Below, in pieces: positions 1 through 11,171 of a DNA stretch of 64,000 nt (position 1 is its first letter; the number at the start of each line of letters is the position of its first letter). The stretch is taken from assembly GCA_963555705.1 (NCBI GenBank), contig OY743184.1, positions 26,498,639 to 26,562,638 of the forward strand. Reading direction: 5' to 3'. The position numbers and the translations under genes are program-made. The notes beneath the pieces were generated by a model. That model saw nothing but the letters and a program-made list of their open reading frames with translations. It ran no database searches and was not told the DNA's origin. The stretch is from Ligustrum vulgare. Lineage: Eukaryota; Streptophyta; Magnoliopsida; Lamiales; Oleaceae.

Positions 1-1397
1 ATTTAGAGACCTTTAAAGCTAGACTGGTCCCTAAGGGTTTCACCCAAAGAGAAGGTATCGATTATGAGGAAACTTTCTCACCTGTGGCCATGCTTAAGTT
101 TATTCGGATCCTCTTATCCATTGCAGCTCATTTTGATTATGAGGTGTGGCAAATGGACTTCAAGATAGCATTCCTTAATGAAAATCTTGACGAAAGCATC
201 TATATGATGCAACCAGACGGTTATATCCAAAAGGGTCAAGAGCATAAAGTATGCAAACTGCGTAGGTCTATTTATGGACTTAAGCAGGCGTCTAGGTCCT
301 AGAATATTAGATTTGATCAAGCTGTAAAAGGTTATGGTTTTGATCAGAATCTTGATGAGCCTTGCGTTTATAAGAAAATTAAAGACAACAAGGTAATTTT
401 TCTCATACTGTATGTAGATGACATCCTGCTCATTGGGAATGATGTAGGAGCATTAAAATCAGTTAAAAACTGGTTGGCACAACAGTTTGATATGAAGGAC
501 TTGGGAGAAGCCAATTATGTTCTAGGAATCCAGATCCTTCGGGATAGGAAGAACGGGAGAATTGCGCTATCTCAAGCTTCATATATAGACAAGATTGTGG
601 TGATGTTCTCTATGCGAAATTTCAAGAAAGGTCAAACGCATTTTAGACATGGAGTTCACTTGTCACGGGAGCATTGTCCTAAGACTCCTAGTGAAGTGGA
701 ACACATGAAACAGGTTCCTTATGCTTCAGCTGTAGGAAGTCTCATGTATGCTATGCTATGTACTCGCCCATATATCTGTTATGCTGTTGGGAGTGTCAGT
801 AGATATCAGTCAAATCCTGAACCAGAGCATTGGACCGCTGTAAAGCATATACTCAAGTATCTTCACAGAACTCGAGATTATATGTTAGTTTATTCAGCTC
901 CAAATTTGGTGCCAACGGGTTACACTGATTTTGATTTTCAAGCTGATAAGGACTCCCAAAAATCCACATCTGGATCAGTGTTCACACTGGGTGGTGGTGC
1001 CGTTGTTTGGAGGAGTATCAAGCAATCATCCATTGCTGATTCCACCATGGAGGCAGAATATGTGGCAGCTTGTGAAGCAGCCAAAGAGGAAGTATGGTTG
1101 AAGAAATTCTTACTGGACCTTGAGGTGGTTCCATCTACATCTCAGGCCATTACTCTATACTGTGATAACAGTGGAGCAGTGGCAAATGCAAAAGAGCCAC
1201 GCAGCCATCAGCGTGGAAAACACATTGAGCGTAAATACCACTTGGTTAGAGAAATCGTTCAACGAGGAGATGTGACAGTGTGCAAGATAGCATCAGCAGA
1301 AAATCTTGCAGACCCTTTTACCAAAAGCTTACCAGCTAAAAGTTTTGAGGGTCATGTTGAAAATATGGGTGTACTTAACATGTCTCATTTACTCTAG
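1..1397 (+). pseudogene. Ty1/copia pol fragment: reverse transcriptase and RNase H (5' part outside window)
   Basis: The reading frame is open from the window edge with copia RT signatures: KARLVPKGFTQ near the start, MDFKIAFLNENLDE around 155-195, and the catalytic YVDD at 411-422. RNase H follows with YTDFDFQADKDSQKSTSG, STMEAEYVAA and CDNSGAVANAKEP, ending at 1397. One in-frame stop (TAG, 300-302) sits after GLKQASRS, where relatives have Trp, so a single TGG to TAG change probably broke it; both sides are in the same frame. Gag, protease and integrase would lie upstream of the window. The polypurine tract and 3' LTR follow directly, so this is the 3' end of one element. It is inactive unless the stop is suppressed. 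Family call is secure; the sub-lineage is not. Confidence 0.93.
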
Positions 1398-1412
1398 GGC
1401 AAGTAGGAGAAT

Positions 1413-2861
1413 TGTTGGATAGTATATGCCCGTCGAGTTAATTTATTTGTACTCGTGACATTTTTGGAATAAAATATTATTTTGATTAAATATTTGATTA
1501 TATTATTTTGAGCTTGCATTAGTCGATAGATCGATTCGATATTACTAATTGAGTGTTTAAGTTGTTAAACACAGAAAGATTCAATTTGAAATTCGATCTA
1601 AAATTATTGTTCACGATCAGTAAAATAAATATGGATAATTTATTTTGATCGTCTCTGTTAATTCTATGATATTGGCATTTCCTATTTTTCACGAATGTAT
1701 AATTTAATAAAACTTGATTTAATTACTAAATACATGTATTTAATAATTTATTAAGTTTGATTAAATTATGCAATTTATTTCTTATTTTCGAGAAATACAT
1801 TTTATTGAAAAGATAATGATCAAGAAAATATTGATATTTACTTGATCATAATCGCGAAAATCTTTGATCATAATCTCGAAAATATGTTAGTAGTATTCTT
1901 GATAATATCTTATATTTATTCTTGGTATCCAAGATATGGTAAGTATCTTCTTGATATGGTCAATAATATTTCATTCTTATCTTTGCATATGGTAAGATGT
2001 GTTGGACGACAATCTATGTAGGGAAATTCTTAAGGGCCGAAAATATGAAGTCCATATTTATGTTAATCACGTGATTGATTAACTTATGGTAAGATTACAT
2101 GATTTATCTATATCTTGGTTATGGTAAGATTTAGTTAAGAATATTTATCTTACCTTTTATTAATTATCTCTACCATGTTTTGCAGGTATTAGAGATCTTG
2201 TGCAATAAGGAAACTTGGGAGCCAAGGAAACCTAATTGCACTATAAAGAGAGGAAAAACGGGATGTTTTTCTTGTGATGTGAAAAATACAAAAATCGTGT
2301 GGAGCTTGACATAATTCACGTCCACTTCATTAAGAAATCTTGAAGCCTATTTTCGTGTGTGCACAAATACAAAAGGCTTCAATTGAGTTGTGATATCAAC
2401 ACTCCGGGAGGAGGATTCAATCACTGAGAGAAGGAAAATATTTCAGCGTGAAGATCAAACGGGAGGTTTGGATCATGTTCGAACGGGAGTTCGAGGTTGC
2501 TGAAAAGGTGTTGCAGATTCAAAGAAAACTACTGAAGAGTGGTGGGACGCCATCTCACATTACATGCCACAGAAGGATCAGGGAGTGATCTATTTCATGG
2601 ATGTTTGATAAAGTCCATGCGTAGATTTATCCTGTAGTTTAGACTGATCTGTATAAACTCTTTCCTTATATAGTGATTTGTTTTTGTTCGCAGGATGCGA
2701 ACCGTGGGTTTTCCCTGTTAAGTTTTTCCCACGTTAAGCTCAAATTATTGTGTTCTTGTTCATTTATAATTCCGCACAATTTAGTCTGATTGTTTACGTT
2801 TTATGATCCAGACGAATCTCCGGCAAGATTTATCTGGTACTGCGCTAAACAGAACTTAACA
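1413..2861 (+). repeat. 3' LTR of the copia element
   Basis: A purine-rich tract (GGGCAAGTAGGAGA, 1397-1410) follows the pol stop. The LTR starts TGTTGGATAG and ends AACTTAACA, so the termini are TGTT...AACA as in copia LTRs. Length is about 1449 bp. It is AT-rich with no coding frame. The partner 5' LTR is outside the window, so the boundary is set by termini and PPT only. The next bases (ATTTAT) may be the target duplication. Confidence 0.8.
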
Positions 2862-3245
2862 ATTTATTGTTAACTGGTTACTGTCCAGACACATCTGTGA
2901 CAGTCTGTTTATAAAATTTAGACAACCTCAAATTTTCAGTCTCGATTTCATTAAAATCTATCTTTGATTTTGAAAATGAAATTGAGAGTACATTTGATAT
3001 GTATTGAACGGGACCACGTGAAATTAATTTGTGACATTGACCGTGCAAATTTAATTTCACTTGACTATCGTACATGGAACCTTAATTCTAATCAGATAAT
3101 GAACTTCGATTACTAACTTGAAGTTCTTTGAGGTATCAATGGGTGAGATCAAATTGTTGGTCAATATCTCGGTACTTTGGGAATTAAAATAAACTAATGA
3201 GGAACATATATTGGTATTATGAAATCCGTCACCTTTAGGTATGAT

Positions 3246-4559
3246 TAGGGGTGGACGTGGTTCGGTTTGGTTCTGGTTCTAGAAGAACCAAACCAAACCA
3301 TAAACCGATGGTTTTTTACTAATGGAACCAATTGGTTTTTTTAAAGATATGGAACCAAACCGCTCGGTTCTGGTCTGGTCTGGTTTGGTTCTGGACCATT
3401 ACTTGAATTTTTAAATAATAAATACAAATTAAAACCTGTTTATATCCGCTTCCTCATTAGAATCCATCTACATCATTACTAGATAGGAAATGAAATTTTT
3501 AGTTAACAAAATAAAAATTTAGAAAAAGTAACATATTATTCTAAGTCAAAGAAGAAGAAACTCGCCTGAAGGAAGCTCGTCAACGCATTGAAACTTAAAG
3601 AATTGAACATAAAGGTTGTTTAGACTTATAGTTACAGGTTATGATAAAGTCCTGGATCCCATTCTATCGTGGTGCCGTGTGATTTAGGGATGGAATTTGC
3701 AATTTGAGTTTAGGTGAACTCTTGAGAATTGACGAATTGGTTCTGGACCATTACTTGACTTTTTAAATAATAAATACAAATTAAAACCTGTTTATATCCG
3801 CTTCTTCATTAGAATCCATCTACATCATTACTAGATAGGAAATGAAATTTTTAGTTAACAAAATAAAAATTTAGAAAAAGTAACATATTATTCTAAGTCA
3901 AAGAAGAAGAAACTCGCTTGAAGGAAGCTCGTCAACACATTTAAACTTAGAGAATTGAACATAAAGGTTGTTTAGACTTATAGTTACAGGTTATGATAAA
4001 GTCCTGGATCCCATTCTACCGTGGTGCCGTGTGATTTAGGGATGGAATTTGCAATTTGAGTTTGGGTGAACTCTTAAGAATTGACGAATTGGGCCGAGGT
4101 TTATATATACATAAATTTTAAAAAATAAACATCATTGCCGTCGATGGTGACTAAGGAGTGCAACGATTGCTGTGTTATAGGAGTGCAAGTAAAGCAGTGT
4201 GAATGCGTGTCTATAATTGAAAAGAAGAAAAATGAATTAGAATTGGAATTTAGATTTATAATTTAAAATTTTTGTCTAATAGGAAATGAGATAAAATGTA
4301 TATTAAATAACATTTTTGTACATTTCACATTTATAATTTTAGATTTTAATTTTTTGGTGAGATGAATATCCACTAATTTGTAAAATATATATATATATAA
4401 ATTTAGATTGGTTTTTGGTTCTGGTTCTGAAAAGAGAACCGGAACCAGAACCGAAACCGAATGGTTCTTGATTCTAAGAACCAAACCATTATTTTTTTTT
4501 ATGTAGAACCGAACCAAACCGCTTGGTTTGATTTGGTTCGGTTATTTTGTCCACCCCTA
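3246..4559. mobile_element. Non-autonomous hAT element, 1314 bp, 8-bp TSD GGTATGAT
   Basis: Termini are TAGGGGTGGAC and GTCCACCCCTA, and the inverted repeats continue as GGTTCGGTTTGG-rich subterminal sequence on both sides. The flanks carry a perfect 8-bp direct duplication GGTATGAT (3238-3245 and 4560-4567). TAGGGGTGG-type ends with an 8-bp TSD identify the hAT superfamily. No transposase frame is present. It sits inside the older copia LTR, so it is younger than that LTR. Confidence 0.9.
3385..4088. repeat. 352-bp tandem duplication inside the hAT element
   Basis: Two copies, 3385-3736 and 3737-4088, begin with TTGGTTCTGGACCATTACTT and both end in GAATTGACGAA. They differ at only a handful of bases, so the duplication is much younger than the decay of the surrounding LTR. 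No coding content. Confidence 0.93.
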
Positions 4560-5450
4560 GGTATGATCATGATCTCACTGGTTCTTCTAGTGGACAGTTA
4601 AATCTGATCTCAATAATTCGACAGTGATTGTTGAATTCTATGATGTGATGTGATCACATAGAACTGTCAGATAAAAGATGAGAGTTGAGAATTTATGAAT
4701 ATTCAGATAAGGATATTTTGGTCATTTAACCTTACTTCGAATATTCCAGTTGATCGACGGGGGTAACATCTAAGAGCGGTAAGTCAGAGGATATAATTAT
4801 TGGTTATTGCTTCAATAATTACAATTTTACTAAGAGTGCAATATCATTCTTTAAGTGGAATAGAACGTGATTAATAAATTATTTTGATTGGTCAAGAGTT
4901 GACTGGATCAAAATTAATTTATTAGAGTTTAATTTAATTGGGTCCGATCAGGTTTCCTTGGTGGCTTCAATATAACAGGCATATAACTTGTATTGGGTCG
5001 TGCAAAAATGAGCATGAGTTATAGTATTAGGGTTGGTAGAGTTTTTAGAGGGTAAAGAAGTTATAAATAGTTTTCTAAGACTATTTTTCTTAACATAATA
5101 CACTTGTGGTCGGGACACACACTAAAGTGTGAAGTGTGTGTTTTCTTCTCTTGATTAAAACCCTAACTCTAGTGTAACCAAAATCCAGAGAAAAGTGACC
5201 ACACACTTACATAGTCTCTGTTGGAGAACACCAAGAAAAACTTGAAGGTTTGGATATTGGTGGAATCAAGAATAATACAGATAATTGTCAAAGCACGCTA
5301 CAAGGGTAACGATTACTAAACTATTATCTGTTCAAAATTATTTAATCAGTCAAATACATAAAAGAGCGAATTCCTACTATAGGATGATCCAAATCACAGA
5401 AAATTAATTTTTGTGATTAGATATCCCGTTATTTTTATTTTCCCAACACC

Positions 5451-5928
5451 CTCAACATTAACCTTAATCAAATCATTCAACAAGATTTCATCCACTTCAT
5501 GGAAAAACCTCGCATAAGGATAAGAAACCCCAACATCTAGTCCTCTAATTGTGTCTTTAATTCTTCCTACACCATCATCCAAATCACCCGAGAAATCAAC
5601 CACCACTGTCTTGATTTTGGTTGACCCGTGTTTTGACTTGATCGAGTCCGAAACTTCCCGGAGCTTATCCGGGTTCCGACCCACAAGAACCAGGTTCAGC
5701 CCTTTCCGGGCCAACTGAAAAGCAAAAGCTTTGCCTATTCCGTCAGTAAGGCCGGTGACCAGAGCCCAAGATCCGTATCGCTTGAGATTCTTCCCGGGCG
5801 GAGGAAATTCACGTAGACCCATTTCAGAGTGATGAATGAACATTTAAGAAGTGATAAAAACCCGAGTGCTAGAAGCGGAAGCAGCCATGTGGGCTGGATT
5901 TGAGCAGTTCTAATATACACTCCGCCAT
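5451..5928 (-). pseudogene. KCR1: Very-long-chain 3-oxoacyl-CoA reductase (KCR1-like), broken N-terminal fragment
   Basis: The intact enzyme reduces 3-ketoacyl-CoA in the ER fatty acid elongase complex that makes wax, sphingolipid and suberin precursors. Seen here: a start at 5928 (MAECILELLK), a hydrophobic N-terminal anchor ([15 protein letters not shown]), then the short-chain dehydrogenase nucleotide-binding region with [33 protein letters not shown] and [13 protein letters not shown]. Three reading frames are needed: one shift lies within the first 15 codons, a second at the CCCGGG before KNLKRYGSW. The conserved LINN-G segment between GLDVG and VSYPYA is missing, an in-frame loss of about 18 nt. 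Homology stops at NVEG, where a copia LTR terminus begins. Tyr-Lys catalytic motif and C-terminus are absent. A dead copy or 5' remnant; a functional paralogue is expected elsewhere. Confidence 0.9.
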
Positions 5929-7237
5929 GGGTGACGGTTCTAAGATTTGACGGGAGTTAATTACTAGGAGAAATGATAGATGTTATGCTAATTTATTATT
6001 GCACGTGTGGCAGAAACGTAGATCAATGAAACAACACAAATTCAACACGTTGATTCGAAGGAATTCCGAATTGACTGCAAATTGGAGAAAACTGCAAGAA
6101 CATAATGTTTATTTCTTCAAAAAACTGCTGCAAAACGTGAGAAGACTTCACTTAAATATAAAACCATAACCCTAAATGCGCAATACTGAAAAATGACTAA
6201 AATACCCCAAAAAAAACATAAAAACAATTTAAAGAATGTACGTTTTGACTGTCTAAACGATTTCGAAAGGTCAAAATCCATCATACATCACGACGAAGCG
6301 GTGAGTCTTGTCCGGCTCGTTGAGACTTTTCCGAAAAGTACTTATGAGCCCAAAACGAATGTCTTATGACCCTGTTATGACCAATTCTTTGAAAACTTCG
6401 AAGCCGAACGTTCCCGCGCGTCCAAATAAGTCAATACTCTATCCTCGACTCCATCAATGTGGCTTGTGCAAAATTGCAAGCAAATGCAAATATATACAAC
6501 GTCGAGGGTGGGTTGAATCGGTAAGCAGAAACGGTTGTGGAAATTGTGCATTTACTAATAAGAGTAGGGTGTTTGATGTTTCATGATCCAGGTTGTTGAA
6601 GCAGATGAGCTGAAATTTGGCTTTAGGCAACCAATAAATATGCTTGTACTATTCTAACTAATTTTCATGCACAGGAACACGGGTGATGATACGGGGCTTA
6701 CTGGTCCCGCCCCCCATGTGAAGGGGCGGTCACCGATGGTAAGTTTCGAGGTGATTTTAACATTTTTTCAGGGAAAAATTGGGTTAATGATTGGATTAGC
6801 GACAAAAATACTTTCCGTCCCAAAAAGTTAGTTCTATGGTTATTTTCACATCGATTAAGAAATGATAGTTAGTATAGTTAAGGTATTAAATTTTATCAAT
6901 ATTTTTCATTTGTACCATTTATCCCTTATTTATTATTTTAAGTGGACTCACTTCGTTTTCCACAAAAATTTAAAAATACAATAACTAAGTAGTTTGTGTG
7001 TATTGTATCAAAATACATTAAATAAGGATATATGTGGAAATGAAAAAATGAATATATGCTCAATATAGAAATAAGACTATTTTTTTGAGACAGACAAAAA
7101 TAGTATACTGGACTATCTTTTTGGGATGGATAGAGTATTAAACAAATCTGAGCGTGACTATTGGCCCAAAAATAATCGATTTTGAGCTTTAACCGTGGGT
7201 CGCACTGACTGTGCGCGCCTGACAGATTGACAATTCC
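5929..7237. other. Non-coding stretch upstream of the KCR1 fragment
   Basis: No convincing coding frame. The first part could be the old KCR1 promoter. Between about 6000 and 6330 the minus strand has an LTR-like look (TATA-like TTTTATATTTAAG followed by a leader), but I find neither termini nor a target duplication. The rest is AT-rich. Confidence 0.4.
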
Positions 7238-7985
7238 TAGAGGTGTCAATCTGGGTGGTCTGGGCCGGGTCGGTCCGCCAACATAAAAGCCCGATAACGA
7301 CCCTCTTGAAAAAAAGTCCGCCCGCTGCGAGTTATGGATCAGTTACGGGCCAGCCTACAATTTTTGAACTACAACCTAGATCCGCTCGATGGTCCATGCG
7401 GGTCGAGCCCATGCGGGTCGCAGTTCGTTCTGATTTGGCCCGTATGAATAAAAATATAGATTTTTTCATATTTATAACAAATTTTTTGTCAAATTTCTAA
7501 ATACAAAATGATTAAAATGATAAATTCATATTTACACCATAAAATATTTACATAGAATTTAAAATTATATTTTATGTTATATGAATTATTTCTAAATTTG
7601 CAAATTTAAATAAAATATAAACAAATAACAATTAAATGTTAAATGTATTTCTAATTACTATTATTTATCAAAGAACATTACGTTTTTTAGCTATTAGGGA
7701 GGGGAAAAAAATAAGATTTTTCTTTAAAAGTTGTATTAGAGTTTGTAGAAGAAGAGAGATTTTCAATGTTACCATATTTAATAAAAACATTTTTTTATTT
7801 TTTATTTTTTTTTTTACTGGCTAGCGGGTTAACTGCGGCCCGTGAAGGTTTGACTCGCAAAACCTACGGTTCACAACTTCTTGACCCGTGAACTGACCAC
7901 ATGGGTCACGGGTCGTCTCGCGGTCCCGGGTCAATTCGGGCCGATTTTCACCAATTTGATCGGCCCATCCGTCTTGACACCTCTA
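7238..7985. mobile_element. Non-autonomous hAT element, 748 bp, 8-bp TSD ACAATTCC
   Basis: Starts TAGAGGTGTCAATC and ends GTCTTGACACCTCTA, an inverted repeat. The 8-bp TSD ACAATTCC is perfect (7230-7237 and 7986-7993). Subterminal regions are GC-rich and repetitive (GGGCC, CGGGTC, GACCCG), typical of hAT transposase-binding regions, around an AT-rich core with no real protein. TSD perfection suggests a fairly recent insertion. Confidence 0.92.
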
Positions 7986-9167
7986 ACAATTCCTAACGGA
8001 GAATGCAGATTCTCTTACTAATTAATGGACATTTACCCTTTTGCCCTTGCAATTCGTTTGGTTGAAACTTCAAACTACTCTCTCTATATACCCCACACCC
8101 AAACCATTATGTACTGGAATGTAGGGGTGAATAAATCGTCAAACCACCAAACTAAATCAAATCGTAATAAATGGTTTGGCTTGGTATGAAAAAATTCCAA
8201 ATTGCTTTATACGGCTTGGTATGGAATTCAACTGTCGAAACCCCGTTTCAAATCCCCAACCTACCAAGTTAAAAAATTAACTTCTCGCGATTTCTACGGT
8301 TATGTACAGAAAGATATTGAGTGTAGGAGACGAGTCTTGGCCTTTCCAGTGTTGTCTTCGTGCACTGTACGGGAATTGCTTCCATAATTATAGAAAGACT
8401 CTTTTCATGAGAATGAGAATATATATAGAAACCTTAGCAAATTAGGTTGAGCAACTTTATGGTTCAGTGGTGCAATTGTTTACCACTTCTACGTTCTAAC
8501 AATTAGTAAACATAGTTGATAATTGAATCAGTCAAACTAAAGGCTTTGTGTTTCATTTAACATTTCTTACTAATATTTAGTACGGTTGATCTGCTGCTAC
8601 CTTTCATACACGTTATTCATCATTTTAGCATCCTTTCAAGTTTCAAAACAAGGGAGCTATTTTAAGGCATTAATTTATATATCTCGATTTTTCAGATTCT
8701 TTACATTTCCTCTTTTACTGCTATATCTGAATCAATCAGATAAATCAAAAGGGTTATCCACGAAGTTTTCTCTTGCCTTTAGATTATTATCGAAGCATAT
8801 CTCATTTTCCAATAGATGCTCGGAGAATGTGAAGTGTTGCTTATAATAATTACCATAATCCAAGACAAAGCCACTTTTCGGTAAATAGTTTTTTTTTTTT
8901 TTTTTTTAATTATCGCTTCAATTTTCAATAGAATTTTTTAACCACACATCTTTTCTCTCTTTAATTTTTAACTTTACATCTACCTCGAGATCCGTGAAAA
9001 AAAAAAAAATGATTTTAATCGATCCGAACAATGGTCAAGTCAATTGCTCCCCTAACAATATATTGGGCAGTCAGGCAAAATGGGAATAATTGCTAGTAGC
9101 AAGAAAGTAAATCAACAAAGTGATATTGTAGATTCATACATAAAGAGATATAATATGCACCATCCAT

Positions 9168-9350
9168 TGGCGAATCCACCACATGGTGAGCCGTCGCGCT
9201 CGCCCTGCTGAATTCGCCTAAAAAAAATTAATAAGAATTTTTGTCATTTTTTTATTGCGACTTGAAAAATACAGTTATTTTACTGAAATCCGCATATGAT
9301 AAATTTTTTTTATCGATATCCGCTCGTGTTGAAAAAATTCTATGGATCCA
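9168..9350. mobile_element. Small hAT-type MITE, 183 bp, 8-bp TSD CCATCCAT
   Basis: Begins TGGCGAATCCACC and ends TTCTATGGATCCA, flanked by CCATCCAT on both sides (9160-9167, 9351-9358). The core has ATTGCGACTTGAAAAATA, which recurs in the elements at 24027 and 24371, so the three form one family. It lies within the larger hAT. Confidence 0.75.
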
Positions 9351-9696
9351 CCATCCATTACAACAGTCTTTCCCAAAAGCGCAAGTGCTCTGATGAAATT
9401 TCATAGCGATGTTTTCTTTCTTTTCGAGTTTTTATACTAAGACAGAGTCAAAGAATATAACCAACTATTATGGCTAACAGCATCATGCACAACCACAAAA
9501 GCTTTACAATCTAAAGCTTCAGCATAAGCTTGCAGTTTGCACCTTACAACGTTATCCTATTTTATCATTATGCAGTTCTTAATCATTAGGGAGCAGCCAT
9601 AATTAGAAGACATAAAATGCACATTTTAACTCGATATTTTAGACGAATATATATTTTTAAGCTCGTATGGAATATATTAATTTAATTGTTGACAAA

Positions 9697-11034
9697 TGAT
9701 AAGTATTATATTAACGTTTATTTGATGCACTTATATCCTTGAATACACAATAATGTGATTCTATCTAAGTATTATTAATACATTTTATATTTTATATTGG
9801 ATAGGATCATAAAAGAAGAAAAAAGGACCAAAATGCACGCAAAATTGAAGATTGTGGACTTAGATGCAAAATTGGTTACGGCCGTAAGGTTACATATTCA
9901 CGGCCGTAAAAGTGGTAACCGTGTTAAGACAAATCAGCAGAAACCTCTTTACGGCCGTAAAGGAAATGTTACGGCCGTAACTATTCAAGTCAAAAATTTC
10001 CATATTTAATTCTTTCCATAATTTTGGGATTTCTTGATCCCAAAGCTAGGGCACGAAATTGAGACTATAAAAAGGGAATTTCATGACAAGAAAAAGAGAC
10101 TTTTATTATTTTTGAAAGAGGCTACACATTGAGGAAAATTGAGAGAAAAATATAGAGCATTGTTGGAAGATTTTCAAGCCAAGAATATCAACAACAATGG
10201 AATTCATGAAGCAACTTGAAGAATCTACCACAACCATACTAGGCTAAATTCCATATCTTGTTCAAAGGGGAAGTTGTGTCAATTCAATTATGTTATTTTC
10301 TTTTCCTACAAATTAGTAGCGTAATTTATTCCTTTATTTCAATTGTTGGATTATTATGTTTTGAATGTTCAATTGAGTTTATTTGATTAATAGTTTAATT
10401 TGGCCAATTGGATTATTTATCTTTGGATTCATGAATATGCTATGTTTAGATTCTTGATCCGTAATTGTCATTGAATCTTTACTTTAGTAACAAATAAATC
10501 TCGTGCAGGTTTAGTAATAATTCAATTTGGATTGATTGATTCGAGCTTGTATAATTAACGATCCAATTCAATCTATTCTTCTAAATTTTCATACTAGTCG
10601 TGCATTAAATTCTAAGAGCTTGTTTAGGATTGTCCGTGGCTAGAATTGGTTCGAAGAGCTTGTTTTGAATCAATACACATAAGGAAGAATTTAGATAATC
10701 AGAACTTGTTGATTATTTATGATTGATAATTGAATTAGGGATAGAAACACGTTACAAGGAAAGATATAACATTAATTGAGGGCACAACCGAACCCGAGAA
10801 CAAGATTTATTCTCATATTATTTCTCTAGTCATATTTAATTGTTTATTTTTATGCATATTTTTTATTCAAGCAATTTCAAACAACAAAACCCCCATTCCA
10901 TTCTAATTGATCGAACAACTAAAATTAGTTTTCGTTCCTCGTGGGATCGACCCTTACTCTCACTACTACATTATTAATTAATATTTAGCGAGTAAGGAAT
11001 TATTTATTATTTTGGTGCATTGCGACAGGCATCA
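9697..11034 (+). repeat. 5' LTR of the Athila-like element
   Basis: TGATAAGT...GGCATCA termini, 1338 bp. A palindrome cluster built on TTACGGCCGTAA lies at 9876-9981, about 80 bp before a TATA box (ACTATAAAAAGGG near 10064). A 70-codon frame inside the LTR is present in both copies but looks fortuitous. Confidence 0.95.
9876..9981. promoter_or_regulatory. Paired TTACGGCCGTAA palindromes upstream of the LTR TATA box
   Basis: Perfect palindromes at 9876-9887, 9947-9962 (CTTTACGGCCGTAAAG) and 9968-9981 (GTTACGGCCGTAAC), plus an imperfect one near 9898-9910. They form two pairs with centres 22 and 20 bp apart. The same array is in the 3' LTR (about 15942-16047). Function is inferred from position only. 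Confidence 0.65.
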
Positions 11035-11040
11035 AATTTT

Positions 11041-11058
11041 TGGCGCCGTTGCCGGGGA
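11041..11058 (+). other. Primer-binding site complementary to tRNA-Asp
   Basis: TGGCGCCGTTGCCGGGGA lies 6 nt after the 5' LTR and matches the complement of the plant tRNA-Asp 3' end including CCA. This is the usual primer site of Athila/Tat-type gypsy elements. Confidence 0.9.
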
Positions 11059-11171
11059 CGGTTAACCAATTTAGTGTTTAATCAATTAGAATTTTATTTT
11101 TCTGCATTTATTTTATTTTTATTTTATTTTCTATTTTATTTATATAATTTTCCCAAAAAAAAAAATTATTT

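Larger units (their letters stand above)
2862..5450 (+). repeat. Older copia-type LTR segment, interrupted by the neighbouring copia element and by a hAT
   Basis: The segment ends with TTATTTTCCCAACA, a copia LTR terminus, exactly where the KCR1 coding homology resumes at 5451. It contains a TATA-like TATAAATAG near 5063 followed by a leader, as expected for a plus-strand LTR. No LTR start is visible; the sequence begins abruptly at the end of the younger copia LTR. The simplest reading is that the 1-2861 element inserted into this older LTR and its left part lies upstream of the window. An alternative start is TGTTAACTGG at 2868. Confidence 0.55.

Noticed and set aside
1413..5450. One single 4 kb LTR
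   Set aside because: The AACTTAACA terminus at 2861 and the separate TATA box and end at 5450 fit two LTRs, one inserted in the other, better than a single one.
7243..7500. 85-codon frame
   Set aside because: Falls in the GC-rich subterminal repeats of the hAT element at 7238-7985.
9797..10009. 70-codon frame repeated identically at 15863-16075
   Set aside because: It lies in the LTR U3 over the palindrome array; conservation follows from LTR identity, and it has no domain or plausible start context.
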